NCBI GenBank assembly: GCA_964571135.1
Contig: CAZMZW010000003.1
Coordinates: forward strand, 124,001 to 188,000
Source: CAZMZW01 sp964571135
GTDB lineage: Bacteria > Chloroflexota > Anaerolineae > Anaerolineales > Anaerolineaceae
DNA: 64,000 bases
Reading direction: 5' to 3'
Position numbers and translations under genes: made by a program. Below the pieces are notes generated by a model. The model was not told the DNA's origin. It was given only the letters and a program-made list of their open reading frames with translations, and did no database searches. Positions 45,920 through 53,708 of this stretch are shown piece after piece. The number at the start of each line of letters is the position of its first letter. Positions within the stretch are counted from its first letter, which is position 1.

Positions 45920-46900
45920 TTAATTGCCTAAAACTCTAGCCCCTGACCCTGGTCTGGCAATGATCACCCGTTGAACGATGTTCATCTGCTCTAAATAATG
46001 CTTTATTTTTTCAAATACTAAAGACTGGCAGATCACATGTACGTTCGCGCCGGCATCTAGTGTGTAACAAACTGGAATACCTTGAGAACGCCAATTCTTG
46101 ACCTTCCCCATCACTTCAAGCGATTGTGGTTCCCAATAAAAGAGGGGAGGCGTTGAAGTCATCATCACAGCGTGCATTAAATTACTATCCAGTTCAACTA
46201 TGTCCGCAAATTTTTGGAAATCTTGTTTCAAAATTGCCGAACGGCAAATATCCAACCGGCGTTGTGCGTCCTGAATGCGGGCGGTTTGTAAGGGGCTGGT
46301 GTTTGCCAGACGGTGGCCGGCAGTTGAACCAACATCCTTATGACCGGCAGTGACAAGGGCAATGCAATCCACCAGGTCCCAGGATGCAGGCGAGGCGATT
46401 GAGGCTGCATAGGAATTTTCATCCTGATCCCCGCCATACCATTCCACAAAACCATCCGGGATCGAACGGCAGGCAGATCCGGAACCGTGCCTTGCCAGAC
46501 GGGATAATTCAATTTCGGTCAGGTTTAATCCGATGGCTTTGGTGGCAGCCAGCGCAAGCGCAGCAAAAGCCGAGGCGGAAGAGGCAATGCCTGCTCCAGT
46601 GGGGAAGTTGTTTTCGCTGGTTACTTCTGCAAAAAGGTTCTTACCTGCCATGCCCCTTACGAGATCCAGGAAAATGCGGACTCTCTCCAACCCTGGACCG
46701 CTCAGCTTCTTTTTATTGAGTATCAGGGAGTCTTCTTTGAGTTGGGGGTTGAATAGCACGCTGGTAGTAGTGGCTAATCCTTCTAAATTCATCGAGATTG
46801 ATCCATTGGAAGGCAGCCTCAATGTATCATCCCGGTTACCCCAGTATTTAATAAATGCAATATTGGGATGAGCGATTGCAGTAGTTTTACCTTCAGGCAT
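45920..46900 (-). CDS. mvaD: Mevalonate (di)phosphate decarboxylase
   Basis: 326 residues of the GHMP kinase fold. Motifs: AHPNIAFIKYWGNRD, SENNFPTGAGIASSASAFAAL (ATP loop), GSGSACRSIPDGFVEW with the conserved Arg, and the catalytic Asp in CYTLDAGANVHV. It makes isopentenyl (di)phosphate by ATP-dependent decarboxylation. At the position of yeast Lys22, which binds the diphosphate in classical enzymes, this protein has Asn (KYWGN). Related phosphomevalonate decarboxylases also lack that Lys, so the substrate may be the monophosphate. AGGAA ribosome site; monocistronic here. Confidence 0.88.
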   Translation of the reverse strand: MPEGKTTAIAHPNIAFIKYWGNRDDTLRLPSNGSISMNLEGLATTTSVLFNPQLKEDSLILNKKKLSGPGLERVRIFLDLVRGMAGKNLFAEVTSENNFPTGAGIASSASAFAALALAATKAIGLNLTEIELSRLARHGSGSACRSIPDGFVEWYGGDQDENSYAASIASPASWDLVDCIALVTAGHKDVGSTAGHRLANTSPLQTARIQDAQRRLDICRSAILKQDFQKFADIVELDSNLMHAVMMTSTPPLFYWEPQSLEVMGKVKNWRSQGIPVCYTLDAGANVHVICQSLVFEKIKHYLEQMNIVQRVIIARPGSGARVLGN

Positions 46901-46942
46901 ACAATTTCCTATAAACTAATTCTAAACCATCTCCAAGGGGAA

Positions 46943-46977
46943 AGAAAAAATAAAACCTCCCGGATGGGAGGTTTTGA
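46943..46977 (-). terminator. Intrinsic terminator of the RRM gene
   Basis: AAAACCTCCC and GGGAGGTTTT form a perfect 10-bp stem with a 4-base loop. On the minus strand it is followed by TATTTTTTC. It lies just after the RRM gene and before the decarboxylase gene. Confidence 0.9.
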
Positions 46978-47009
46978 TTATTAGTTTGATAAGAACTAAC
47001 TTCAGCGGC

Positions 47010-47336
47010 TTAGTAGCGGCGCTGGCTGGGTGACCGACGGCCATACCCACCGGTTCCGCCGCGGTTGTTTCCGAAACCGCCGCGCTCTTCACGGGGACGA
47101 GCCATGTTCACTTTTAATTGGCGATCGCCCATGGAATAACCATCGAAAGTGCTGATCGCTTTCTGGGCTTCTTCCTGCGTGCCCATTTCAATAAATCCGA
47201 AACCCTTGGAAGTTCCGGAATCGCGGTCTTTAATGACTGCGACTGATTTGACCTCACCGGCCTGCGCAAACAAGGTGCGCAGATCATCTTCGGTGGTCGA
47301 GTATGGCAAATTGCCAACGTACAACTTAATCTCCAT
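47010..47336 (-). CDS. RRM-domain RNA-binding protein
   Basis: 108 residues: one RNA recognition motif (about 3-82) with RNP2 LYVGNL and RNP1 KGFGFIEM, followed by a Gly/Arg-rich tail (GGFGNNRGGTGGYGRR). It resembles the cyanobacterial and Chloroflexota Rbp proteins, small single-stranded-RNA binders often induced by cold. The GGAGAT ribosome site is close to the ATG. A hairpin with T-run lies in its 5' leader and a strong terminator follows the gene. Confidence 0.92.
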   Translation of the reverse strand: MEIKLYVGNLPYSTTEDDLRTLFAQAGEVKSVAVIKDRDSGTSKGFGFIEMGTQEEAQKAISTFDGYSMGDRQLKVNMARPREERGGFGNNRGGTGGYGRRSPSQRRY

Positions 47337-47358
47337 CGTATCTCCTATACACTTGACC

Positions 47359-47394
47359 GGATAAAAAATTTGCCAGACCTATATCAGATCTGGC
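47359..47394 (-). promoter_or_regulatory. Attenuator-like hairpin in the RRM gene leader
   Basis: On the minus strand GCCAGA and TCTGGC pair over an 11-base loop and are followed by AAATTTTTTATCC, 23-60 bases before the RRM start codon. This has the form of an intrinsic terminator inside a 5' leader, so readthrough may be regulated. Confidence 0.5.
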
Positions 47395-47481
47395 CCTGCT
47401 AAACGTACCGATCCTCATAAAGCTTCACTAAATAATATAACACACTTTTGGGATAAAAGATATGGTAATTTTCGCTATTTG

Positions 47482-48765
47482 CTATGATTGAATAAAGAGC
47501 ATTGCAAGCGTTGCAATTGAGGCAATTGCAATGACAATAGTTGCGATGATCGCAAAAATCCTTTGAAACCTCGTATTGGCATGTTCTTTCATTAATTTCT
47601 TATCACTGGTGAGGCGGATCAGGTAGAAGAAAACCAGTGGGAGGGTCATGGCATTCAATGTCTGGGCTGCGATGGCTAATTTGAATAATGAAACGAAAGG
47701 TAACATGATGGCGAGTGCAGCGATCAGCAATTGACCGAAGAAGAGATAATAAAAACTTTTACTTTGTTCTAGTGAGAAATCTAAACTGCCTGATAGACCA
47801 AAAAATTCTGAAAATGCGTAGGCTGTCGATAAGGAGATTATAACGATTCCCATGAAACCTGCATTGAGAATTCCTATCGCAAAGAGAGTACCAGCTAACT
47901 CTCCTGCAAGTGGTTTGATCGCCAGCGCAGCTTGCTCTCCGGATTCAAGGACGATTTTATGAGCATATAAAGTAGCTGCCGTCGCAACGATCATAAAGAA
48001 GGAAAAGAAATCAGTCAGGAAAGCGCCCCAGTAGGTTTCAGCTTGTGAGTACTGCACCTTTTCGGCCTCAATTTTTTTATCGTAGGCAAAACTACTGATG
48101 AAAAACTGTCCCCAGGGTGTTATGGTGGTGCCAAGCACCCCCATTCCGATAAATAGATAGTCTTTCATATAGGTTGCGTTAAAATCAACGCCGTGCGGGA
48201 AGGCAAGGTTTGAAACAGCCATACCCCAATCTGGATTGGCTTTAAAAGCGGAGAAAATATAGGCAAAGTAAAAGAGGCAGGAAAGCAGCATGATATTCTG
48301 GGTCAGTTTGTAATTACCTTTGGTGACAAATAGGTAGATTATTACCAGCATGAAAATTAATGTTGGAATAACTGGTAGGTTTAAAAGTGAAGTGGTTACT
48401 TTAATGGCTGACATATCGACTATGATCGTACCCATATTGGCAATAAAAAGACTGATAAAAACAAAGATGGATACCCTGACACCATACTTCTCGCGTATAA
48501 GATCAGCCAAACCTTTACGTGTGATTACTGTCAGCCGCATTCCCATTTCTTGAGTTATTGCAAGGAAAATGGTTACGATGATCAATAAAAACAGAATTGG
48601 GTATCCCAGGCGTGCGCCAGCTAATGAATAGGTTGCAACTCCTGCCGCATCATTATCTGCCATGGCAGTGATTGTGGCAGGTCCAAAAACGGAAAGGAAT
48701 ATTCCGATCCTGGCTATTGCTCGGACGATGAGTCCTTTGTTTTTAGAAATTTTTGGTTTGGTCAT
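47482..48765 (-). CDS. Divergent Nramp-family divalent metal transporter
   Basis: 427 residues with 11 membrane helices in the SLC11/LeuT arrangement. The first-helix metal site, DPGN in Mn/Fe transporters, reads DNDA (residues 37-40, ITAMADNDAAGVATYS). In the sixth helix the MPH motif reads TPW (TTITPWGQFF). These changes remove the soft-metal-coordinating Met, as in the Nramp-related magnesium transporter group. Mg2+ or another hard cation is therefore more likely than Mn2+/Fe2+. Monocistronic, with an MgtA-type Mg2+ ATPase two genes away. Confidence 0.8.
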   Translation of the reverse strand: MTKPKISKNKGLIVRAIARIGIFLSVFGPATITAMADNDAAGVATYSLAGARLGYPILFLLIIVTIFLAITQEMGMRLTVITRKGLADLIREKYGVRVSIFVFISLFIANMGTIIVDMSAIKVTTSLLNLPVIPTLIFMLVIIYLFVTKGNYKLTQNIMLLSCLFYFAYIFSAFKANPDWGMAVSNLAFPHGVDFNATYMKDYLFIGMGVLGTTITPWGQFFISSFAYDKKIEAEKVQYSQAETYWGAFLTDFFSFFMIVATAATLYAHKIVLESGEQAALAIKPLAGELAGTLFAIGILNAGFMGIVIISLSTAYAFSEFFGLSGSLDFSLEQSKSFYYLFFGQLLIAALAIMLPFVSLFKLAIAAQTLNAMTLPLVFFYLIRLTSDKKLMKEHANTRFQRIFAIIATIVIAIASIATLAMLFIQS

Positions 48766-48858
48766 TAAAAAAAATCGATGGAGTGGTTTCTATTAATCCC
48801 AAATAATTATTCTATTCTACTCAATATTTTCGATATAAGCCATATTTATTGAGAAGTA

Positions 48859-48886
48859 TTGACAGGTTTTCTCTTCAACTTCTAAT
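48859..48886 (+). promoter_or_regulatory. Promoter of the mtaB-like gene
   Basis: Perfect -35 TTGACA (48859-48864), 16-base spacer, -10 TCTAAT (48881-48886). Predicted start near 48893, giving a leader of about 63 bases. No cobalamin riboswitch fits in that length. Confidence 0.6.
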
Positions 48887-48955
48887 CCTACGAAAAAGAG
48901 GATGATAAAATAATTTGAATTTGTTTATTTACACGTCGAAATAATAGGATTTCAT

Positions 48956-50338
48956 ATGAAGCAATATAGCAGCCTCACCATAAATGATCTTAACTCGTTC
49001 GTTTTTGGAAAATGTGCTCATCCTATTACATTGAAAAATGGGTTAGTGATTGGCGGCGGGGAAGTTTATCCAGAACTAAATTTCACTTTATCAGATATAG
49101 CCATAACCCCAGAAAGTATCCCATTAATTTGTGACCAGTATCGCCAGATGGTTGAGGAGTGCTGCAATAGGGCAGTTGAATTGCAGCTTTCAGGGTTGGT
49201 GGTTGAATTTGAATTGCTGCCAGACCTAACCTTGAAACCTGAATGGGGTGCTGAGATAACAAAAATTCTCAAAGAAACCCTCAATAAATTTCAACAACAA
49301 CATGGGATAAAAACAGCATTACGGGTAACGCCCAATGATATTCGTGAATTTGCGCGTCCGCCAATTATGCGCAGCGGCCATTTTGTGGATGAAATGTTCC
49401 GCAGTTTTGAACTTTGCGCCCAGGCTGGAGCGGATTTTTTGGCAATTGAATCCACTGGCGGAAAAGAAATTCACGATGATGCCATTTTAAATGGTGACCT
49501 GCACCGATCCGTTTTCTCCCTGGGAATTCTTGCCAGTCGGGACATGGCATTTTTATGGGATCGGATTGTCGCTATCAGCCAACAATATAATGTGATCCCA
49601 TCCGGGGATTCCGCCTGCGGATTTGGAAATACCGCCATGGTATTGGCGGAAAAGCATTTTGTGCCCAAAGTATGGGCAGCGGTTATCCGTGTGATGACCA
49701 TTGCTCGCAGCCTGGTGGCCTTCGAATATGGGGCTATAGGTCCTGGAAAAGATTGCGCTTATGAAAATGTCTACCTTAAACCCATTACCGGATGCCCAAT
49801 GTCTTTGGAAGGGGCAGAAGCGGCTTGTGCCCATCTATCACCAATCGGCAACATTGCGAAAGCTACACCCGATCTATGGAGCAATGAATCCGTTCAAAAT
49901 GTCAAGTTGCTTTCAGGGATGGCTCCAGTTGTATCTTTGGAACAATTGGTTTATGCCACGCGTTTGATGAACACAGCTACAAAACGAGGTGAGAAAGAAG
50001 CGCTGGAATTGAGAGATTGGCTGGCGGAATCAGATTCTGCTCTTGACCCACAGGCATATATCTTGCGCCCTGATATTGCCATGAATATCGCCCGGGAAGT
50101 AATTAAAGAAAAAACTTCATATTTACGCACGCGTCGATCGGCATTGGTCGGACTTTCTGTAATAAGGGATGCCCAGCAATACAATAAGATTAATTTATCT
50201 GCCATTGAAAAACGCTGGTTGGATCGTCTATCCCGAACTGCTGAAGATCTGCCCGAGGATGAAAATGAATTTATCGATACAATGGTGAAGACCGTGGAAG
50301 CTAGTAAAGTTAAATTAAGCGAGTATGAGATAAGATAA
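48956..50338 (+). CDS. mtaB: MtaB-type methanol:corrinoid methyltransferase
   Basis: 460 residues, the length of archaeal MtaB, with a TIM-barrel fold. The zinc ligands known from Methanosarcina MtaB (Glu164, Cys220, Cys269) have counterparts at Glu165 (AIESTGGK), Cys221 (DSACGFGNT) and Cys267 (GPGKDCAYE). The family transfers the methyl group of methanol, or a related methoxy compound, to a corrinoid protein. Neither the corrinoid protein (MtaC) nor the second methyltransferase (MtaA) is in the window, so partners must be elsewhere or the substrate differs. AGGAT ribosome site; flanked by Mg2+-type transporters. Confidence 0.85.
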   Translation: MKQYSSLTINDLNSFVFGKCAHPITLKNGLVIGGGEVYPELNFTLSDIAITPESIPLICDQYRQMVEECCNRAVELQLSGLVVEFELLPDLTLKPEWGAEITKILKETLNKFQQQHGIKTALRVTPNDIREFARPPIMRSGHFVDEMFRSFELCAQAGADFLAIESTGGKEIHDDAILNGDLHRSVFSLGILASRDMAFLWDRIVAISQQYNVIPSGDSACGFGNTAMVLAEKHFVPKVWAAVIRVMTIARSLVAFEYGAIGPGKDCAYENVYLKPITGCPMSLEGAEAACAHLSPIGNIAKATPDLWSNESVQNVKLLSGMAPVVSLEQLVYATRLMNTATKRGEKEALELRDWLAESDSALDPQAYILRPDIAMNIAREVIKEKTSYLRTRRSALVGLSVIRDAQQYNKINLSAIEKRWLDRLSRTAEDLPEDENEFIDTMVKTVEASKVKLSEYEIR

Positions 50339-50367
50339 AAAACCTTTGTCCTGAATGTGACTGATAT

Positions 50368-50408
50368 GAAATCAAAAACCGCTTGAATGAGCGGTTTTTG
50401 ATTTTTTA
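50368..50408 (+). terminator. Intrinsic terminator after mtaB
   Basis: AAATCAAAAACCGCT and AGCGGTTTTTGATTT form a very long stem (about 15 bp) with a 6-base loop, followed by more T. It separates mtaB from the convergent mgtA gene. Confidence 0.9.
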
Positions 50409-50418
50409 GCACTTTTGT

Positions 50419-53034
50419 TCAATCTCCAAATTTATTAAAGAACCACATCTTCAGAATTTGGGTTAATCCGACGTAAGCAACCAGCATCAACGCTAAAAAT
50501 AACCAATAGAGGGGGGGTAGAGCCACCAAACCCAGCGCATCTGCCAAAGGAGATACGGTCAACCAGGCGACTATACCTACAATACTGACTGAAGTGGCGA
50601 TTAATGGCCAGCTTGCCCGGCTTTGTAGGAATGGTATTTTGTTTGTGCGGATGACATGGATGATGAGCGTCTGCGTGAAATTGGATTCAACGAACCATCC
50701 GGTATGAAAAAGCGCAGGATTATCCCATGCTCTGAATACAAATAGCATGATAAAGAAGGTAAGGTAATCGAAGATCGAACTGATTGGACCAATATAAAGG
50801 ATAAATTTTCTTATTCCCGCAATATCCCATTTGCGGGGTCTTTCCAGCCACTCGGCATCCACTTCATCAGTCGGTATGGTTGTTTGAGAAAAATCATAAA
50901 GCAGGTTATTGGTTAATACCTGGATTGGCAGCATGGGAACAAAAGGCAGGAACGCACTGCCTCCGATGACACTGAACATATTTCCAAAATTGGAACTGGC
51001 AGCCATCTTGATATATTTAGTGATGTTGCCGAATACCCGGCGGCCTTCCACCACCCCTTCCTTGAGCACAAGCAGGCTTGTTTCCAGAAGGATGATATCG
51101 GAAGATTCTTTGGCAATGTCTACCGCGGAATTAACCGAAATACCCACGTCGGCAGCTTTCAATGCAAGCGCATCATTGATCCCATCTCCCATGAAACCCA
51201 CCACATGTCCATTTTTCTGCAATGCGTGAATAATCCGTTCCTTGTGAACAGGTGATAGTTTGGCGAAGATGGAATACCCATCCACCAGGCTGCATAATTT
51301 ATCCTCATCCATCATTTCAATATCAGATCCAAGCAGGATTTTATCCGCAGACAAACCCACACTTTTACAGATACTGCCCGTTACTACTTCATTGTCACCG
51401 GTGAGAATCTTTACATCCACATGATACTTTTTTAATGCCTTCAAGGCTTTGGGTGTGCTCTTTTTGGGAGGATCTAAGAATGCCAAGAAGCCGATCAAGA
51501 CCATTTCGGTTTCATCTTTAACTGAATACGTAGGCAGGTCATTTTTACTTGAAACGAATTTATAGGCAACGGCAATTACCCGATAGCCTTGCTCATTTAA
51601 TAAATGAATTCTTTCTTTGCGATGAGCATCATGTTCCGATGTGATCGGAAGGCATTCGTCATTCAATTCCACTTGTGAACAAAGTGACATAACTTCTTCA
51701 ATGGCACCTTTGCAGATTAAGACATGGTTATTTTGCGCATCTTCAACAACTACAGACATGCGTTTGCGTTCAAAATCGAATGGGATTTCATCAATTTTGC
51801 GGAATTTTCCAGCAGCAATCGTCTCTTTTTCCAATTCCTCATGATCAAGAATTGCAATATCCATCACATTTTTTAGTCCAGTTTGATAGTAGCTGTTAAT
51901 GTAAGCATATTCAAGCACTTTTTCACTTTCTTCCCCACGGGGATTCAAATGCTTTTCAAGAACCACTTTACCCTGGGTAATGGTGCCGGTTTTATCAGTG
52001 CAAAGGACATCCATGGCACCAAAATTTTGGATGGAGTTTAACCGCTTCACGATCACTTTTTTCTTGGACATGGATATGGCACCTTTGGAAAGGTTGACCG
52101 TGACGATCATCGGCAGCATTTCTGGCGTAAGTCCGACTGCCACGGCCAGGGCAAAAAGAAAAGCGCTTACCCAGTCGTTTTTGGTCAATCCATTAATAAT
52201 AAAAACTAAAGGAACCATGATGACCATAAATCCAATCAATAATAAAGTGAATTGGTTTATGCCTTTTTCAAAGCTCGTCTCTACCCTTGGACCCATAATA
52301 GTATGAGCAATTGAGCCAAAATAGGTGTTCTTGCCAGTATTAATCGCTATTGCAGTGGCAGAACCACTGACAACATTGGATCCCATAAAGCATATATTAG
52401 GAAATTCAAGGGGATTATTAGCCGAGGCAGGTAAGACAGATGGCTTTTTTTCAACAGGTGCGCTTTCACCGGTCAGAGTGGATTGATTAATATAGAGATC
52501 TTTCTCTGAAATGAGGCGAAGATCTGCTGGAACCATGTCGCCCACCGAAAGAAAGACGATATCTCCGGGAACAATATCCTGAAGTCGAATTTCTTTTTTT
52601 GTACCATCTCGAAATACTGCGGCAGTTGTACTGACCATGGCTTTTAATTTGTCAGCAGCTTGGTCTGCACGGGTTTCCTGCACATTCCGAAGTACAACTC
52701 CCAGGATAACCATGATTAAAATCATTACTGTGGCTCGGATATCTCCAGTCAAATAAGAGATTACCCCAAGCGCAATAAGTAAAAGAGTTAATGGATTTTT
52801 AAACTCATCAATGATTCGATCAAAAAATGATAGTGGTTTTTCCTTAATAACCTCATTATGTCCATATTGGATCAAGCGGTTGGCACACTCAGTGCTTGAC
52901 AGGCCATTTTGGTTTGAATTAAGTTTTTCTAAGACCTGGTTTGTTTCAAGATGAGCACTTTCGACGAGCGCATCATTGAATTTAATTCCGTTCGTTCTAG
53001 CTCCGCGAACTTGATTAATATTTATGAGACCCAT
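50419..53034 (-). CDS. mgtA: Magnesium-translocating P-type ATPase (MgtA/MgtB, P3B)
   Basis: 871 residues. P-type ATPase motifs: TGES (TLTGESAPVEKKP), phosphorylation site CTDKTGTITQGKV, ILTGDN, and MGDGINDALALKAADVGISV. The fourth-helix segment LTPEMLPMIVTVNLSKGA and the C-terminal six-helix region match MgtA. It imports Mg2+ across the membrane using ATP. GGAGGT ribosome site. It is transcribed from its own promoter through a roughly 350-base leader with a terminator-like hairpin and a short ORF, suggesting regulation by Mg2+ or a related signal. Confidence 0.92.
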   Translation of the reverse strand: MGLININQVRGARTNGIKFNDALVESAHLETNQVLEKLNSNQNGLSSTECANRLIQYGHNEVIKEKPLSFFDRIIDEFKNPLTLLLIALGVISYLTGDIRATVMILIMVILGVVLRNVQETRADQAADKLKAMVSTTAAVFRDGTKKEIRLQDIVPGDIVFLSVGDMVPADLRLISEKDLYINQSTLTGESAPVEKKPSVLPASANNPLEFPNICFMGSNVVSGSATAIAINTGKNTYFGSIAHTIMGPRVETSFEKGINQFTLLLIGFMVIMVPLVFIINGLTKNDWVSAFLFALAVAVGLTPEMLPMIVTVNLSKGAISMSKKKVIVKRLNSIQNFGAMDVLCTDKTGTITQGKVVLEKHLNPRGEESEKVLEYAYINSYYQTGLKNVMDIAILDHEELEKETIAAGKFRKIDEIPFDFERKRMSVVVEDAQNNHVLICKGAIEEVMSLCSQVELNDECLPITSEHDAHRKERIHLLNEQGYRVIAVAYKFVSSKNDLPTYSVKDETEMVLIGFLAFLDPPKKSTPKALKALKKYHVDVKILTGDNEVVTGSICKSVGLSADKILLGSDIEMMDEDKLCSLVDGYSIFAKLSPVHKERIIHALQKNGHVVGFMGDGINDALALKAADVGISVNSAVDIAKESSDIILLETSLLVLKEGVVEGRRVFGNITKYIKMAASSNFGNMFSVIGGSAFLPFVPMLPIQVLTNNLLYDFSQTTIPTDEVDAEWLERPRKWDIAGIRKFILYIGPISSIFDYLTFFIMLFVFRAWDNPALFHTGWFVESNFTQTLIIHVIRTNKIPFLQSRASWPLIATSVSIVGIVAWLTVSPLADALGLVALPPLYWLFLALMLVAYVGLTQILKMWFFNKFGD

Positions 53035-53106
53035 TCTTACCTCCAGCGTTTAATTTACTTGGATGTGATTGCTGGTTAGAGAAAGTAATTCCCTGACCTG
53101 ACGCTA
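53035..53106 (-). promoter_or_regulatory. Distal mgtA leader with competing hairpins
   Basis: The nested hairpin ATTCCCT...AGGGAAT (arms at about 53127-53121 and 53094-53088) with inner ACGCT/AGCGT spans the stop codon of the leader ORF. TCAGGT near 53102-53097 can pair instead with ACCTGA at about 53159-53154, inside the ORF; the two pairings exclude each other. Ribosome movement over the ORF could decide between them. Confidence 0.5.
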
Positions 53107-53217
53107 TTATATAAAGCGTAAGGGAATGTGTCCTCGCGGGAATAATCCCATCTTCAGGTGAAATGCGCTTGTTTTCGCAATTAACAACATAAGGGTTAGG
53201 ATTAAACAAATACGCAT
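53107..53217 (-). CDS. 36-codon leader ORF upstream of mgtA
   Basis: ATG at 53217 preceded by a textbook AAAAGGAGGT ribosome site six bases away; stop TAA at 53107-53109, tandem with TAG. The peptide starts MRICLILTLMLLIAKTSA (hydrophobic, signal-like), then FHLKMGLFPRGHIPLRF. It ends 72 bases before mgtA. It is either a small membrane peptide or a regulatory leader peptide comparable in position to MgtL of enterics; sequence similarity to MgtL is not evident. Confidence 0.55.
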   Translation of the reverse strand: MRICLILTLMLLIAKTSAFHLKMGLFPRGHIPLRFI

Positions 53218-53234
53218 GTCAACCTCCTTTTATT

Positions 53235-53267
53235 AAAAAATACCTCTGGGCAATTCTGGCGCAGAGG
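53235..53267 (-). promoter_or_regulatory. Terminator-like hairpin in the mgtA leader
   Basis: On the minus strand CCTCTG and CAGAGG pair over a 13-base loop and are followed by TATTTTTT, immediately before the leader ORF's ribosome site. If it forms it would stop transcription before mgtA. Confidence 0.55.
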
Positions 53268-53392
53268 CAATAAATCTCGAATTTTAGGATGGCAAAATTA
53301 ATTCATGCACATCTTAAAAGCGCCAATAGAACAACCGAAAATGATAATATTTTTTAATCGATCTGAATCCGTTTTCATTGAATGTTAAATTG

Positions 53393-53422
53393 AATATACT
53401 CTCCCATTCCATGTTTTGTCAA
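53393..53422 (-). promoter_or_regulatory. mgtA promoter
   Basis: Minus strand: perfect -35 TTGACA (53417-53422), 18-base spacer, -10 TATATT (53393-53398). Predicted start near 53386, about 350 bases before the mgtA ATG. The bases from 53218 to 53487 otherwise carry no gene. Confidence 0.7.
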
Positions 53423-53487
53423 GAGAATATCAGTCTTGATTTATTTATTTGAACTGCATTCAATTTAAAAATAAAATAGTGAATGAG

Positions 53488-53706
53488 TTATCTGGAGCTC
53501 GAGGTTTTTAATATTCTCCCATTTCCGTCCGCGATGATCCGAATATTCAGGGGAATGGTCTTGTCATCTGATGCTTTTCCACTGGAGCGGAAAATATACA
53601 GGTAGGTATCATGAGGTTGAGATTTTACCTCAGGAATCACACCGGTGATTCGAGGAAATAGTTGATAGACTTTAATGCAAATCTCATTAATTAGAGTTTT
53701 ATTCAT
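53488..53706 (-). CDS. Small protein downstream of the FtsZ paralogue
   Basis: 72 residues (MNKTLINEICIKVYQLFPRITGVIPEVKSQ...YLYIFRSSG...LNIRIIADGNGRILKTSSSR), an alpha/beta pattern with no membrane segment. I do not recognise the family. It follows the FtsZ-like gene by two bases with its own AGGT ribosome site, so it is co-translated and could be an FtsZ-associated factor. That link rests on position only. Confidence 0.6.
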   Translation of the reverse strand: MNKTLINEICIKVYQLFPRITGVIPEVKSQPHDTYLYIFRSSGKASDDKTIPLNIRIIADGNGRILKTSSSR

Positions 53707-53708
53707 TA

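Noticed and set aside
48766..48955. Cobalamin riboswitch before the MtaB-type gene
   Set aside because: The leader from the predicted start is only about 63 bases and no B12-box-like block was seen.
53015..53209. 64-codon frame overlapping the mgtA start on the minus strand
   Set aside because: It is in another frame, lacks a ribosome site, and overlaps the better supported 36-codon leader ORF and the mgtA start.
53035..53386. M-box (ykoK) magnesium riboswitch in the mgtA leader
   Set aside because: The conserved M-box blocks (GTTAGGTGAGGCTCC-like start and GAAGCCTAAC-like end) were not found.
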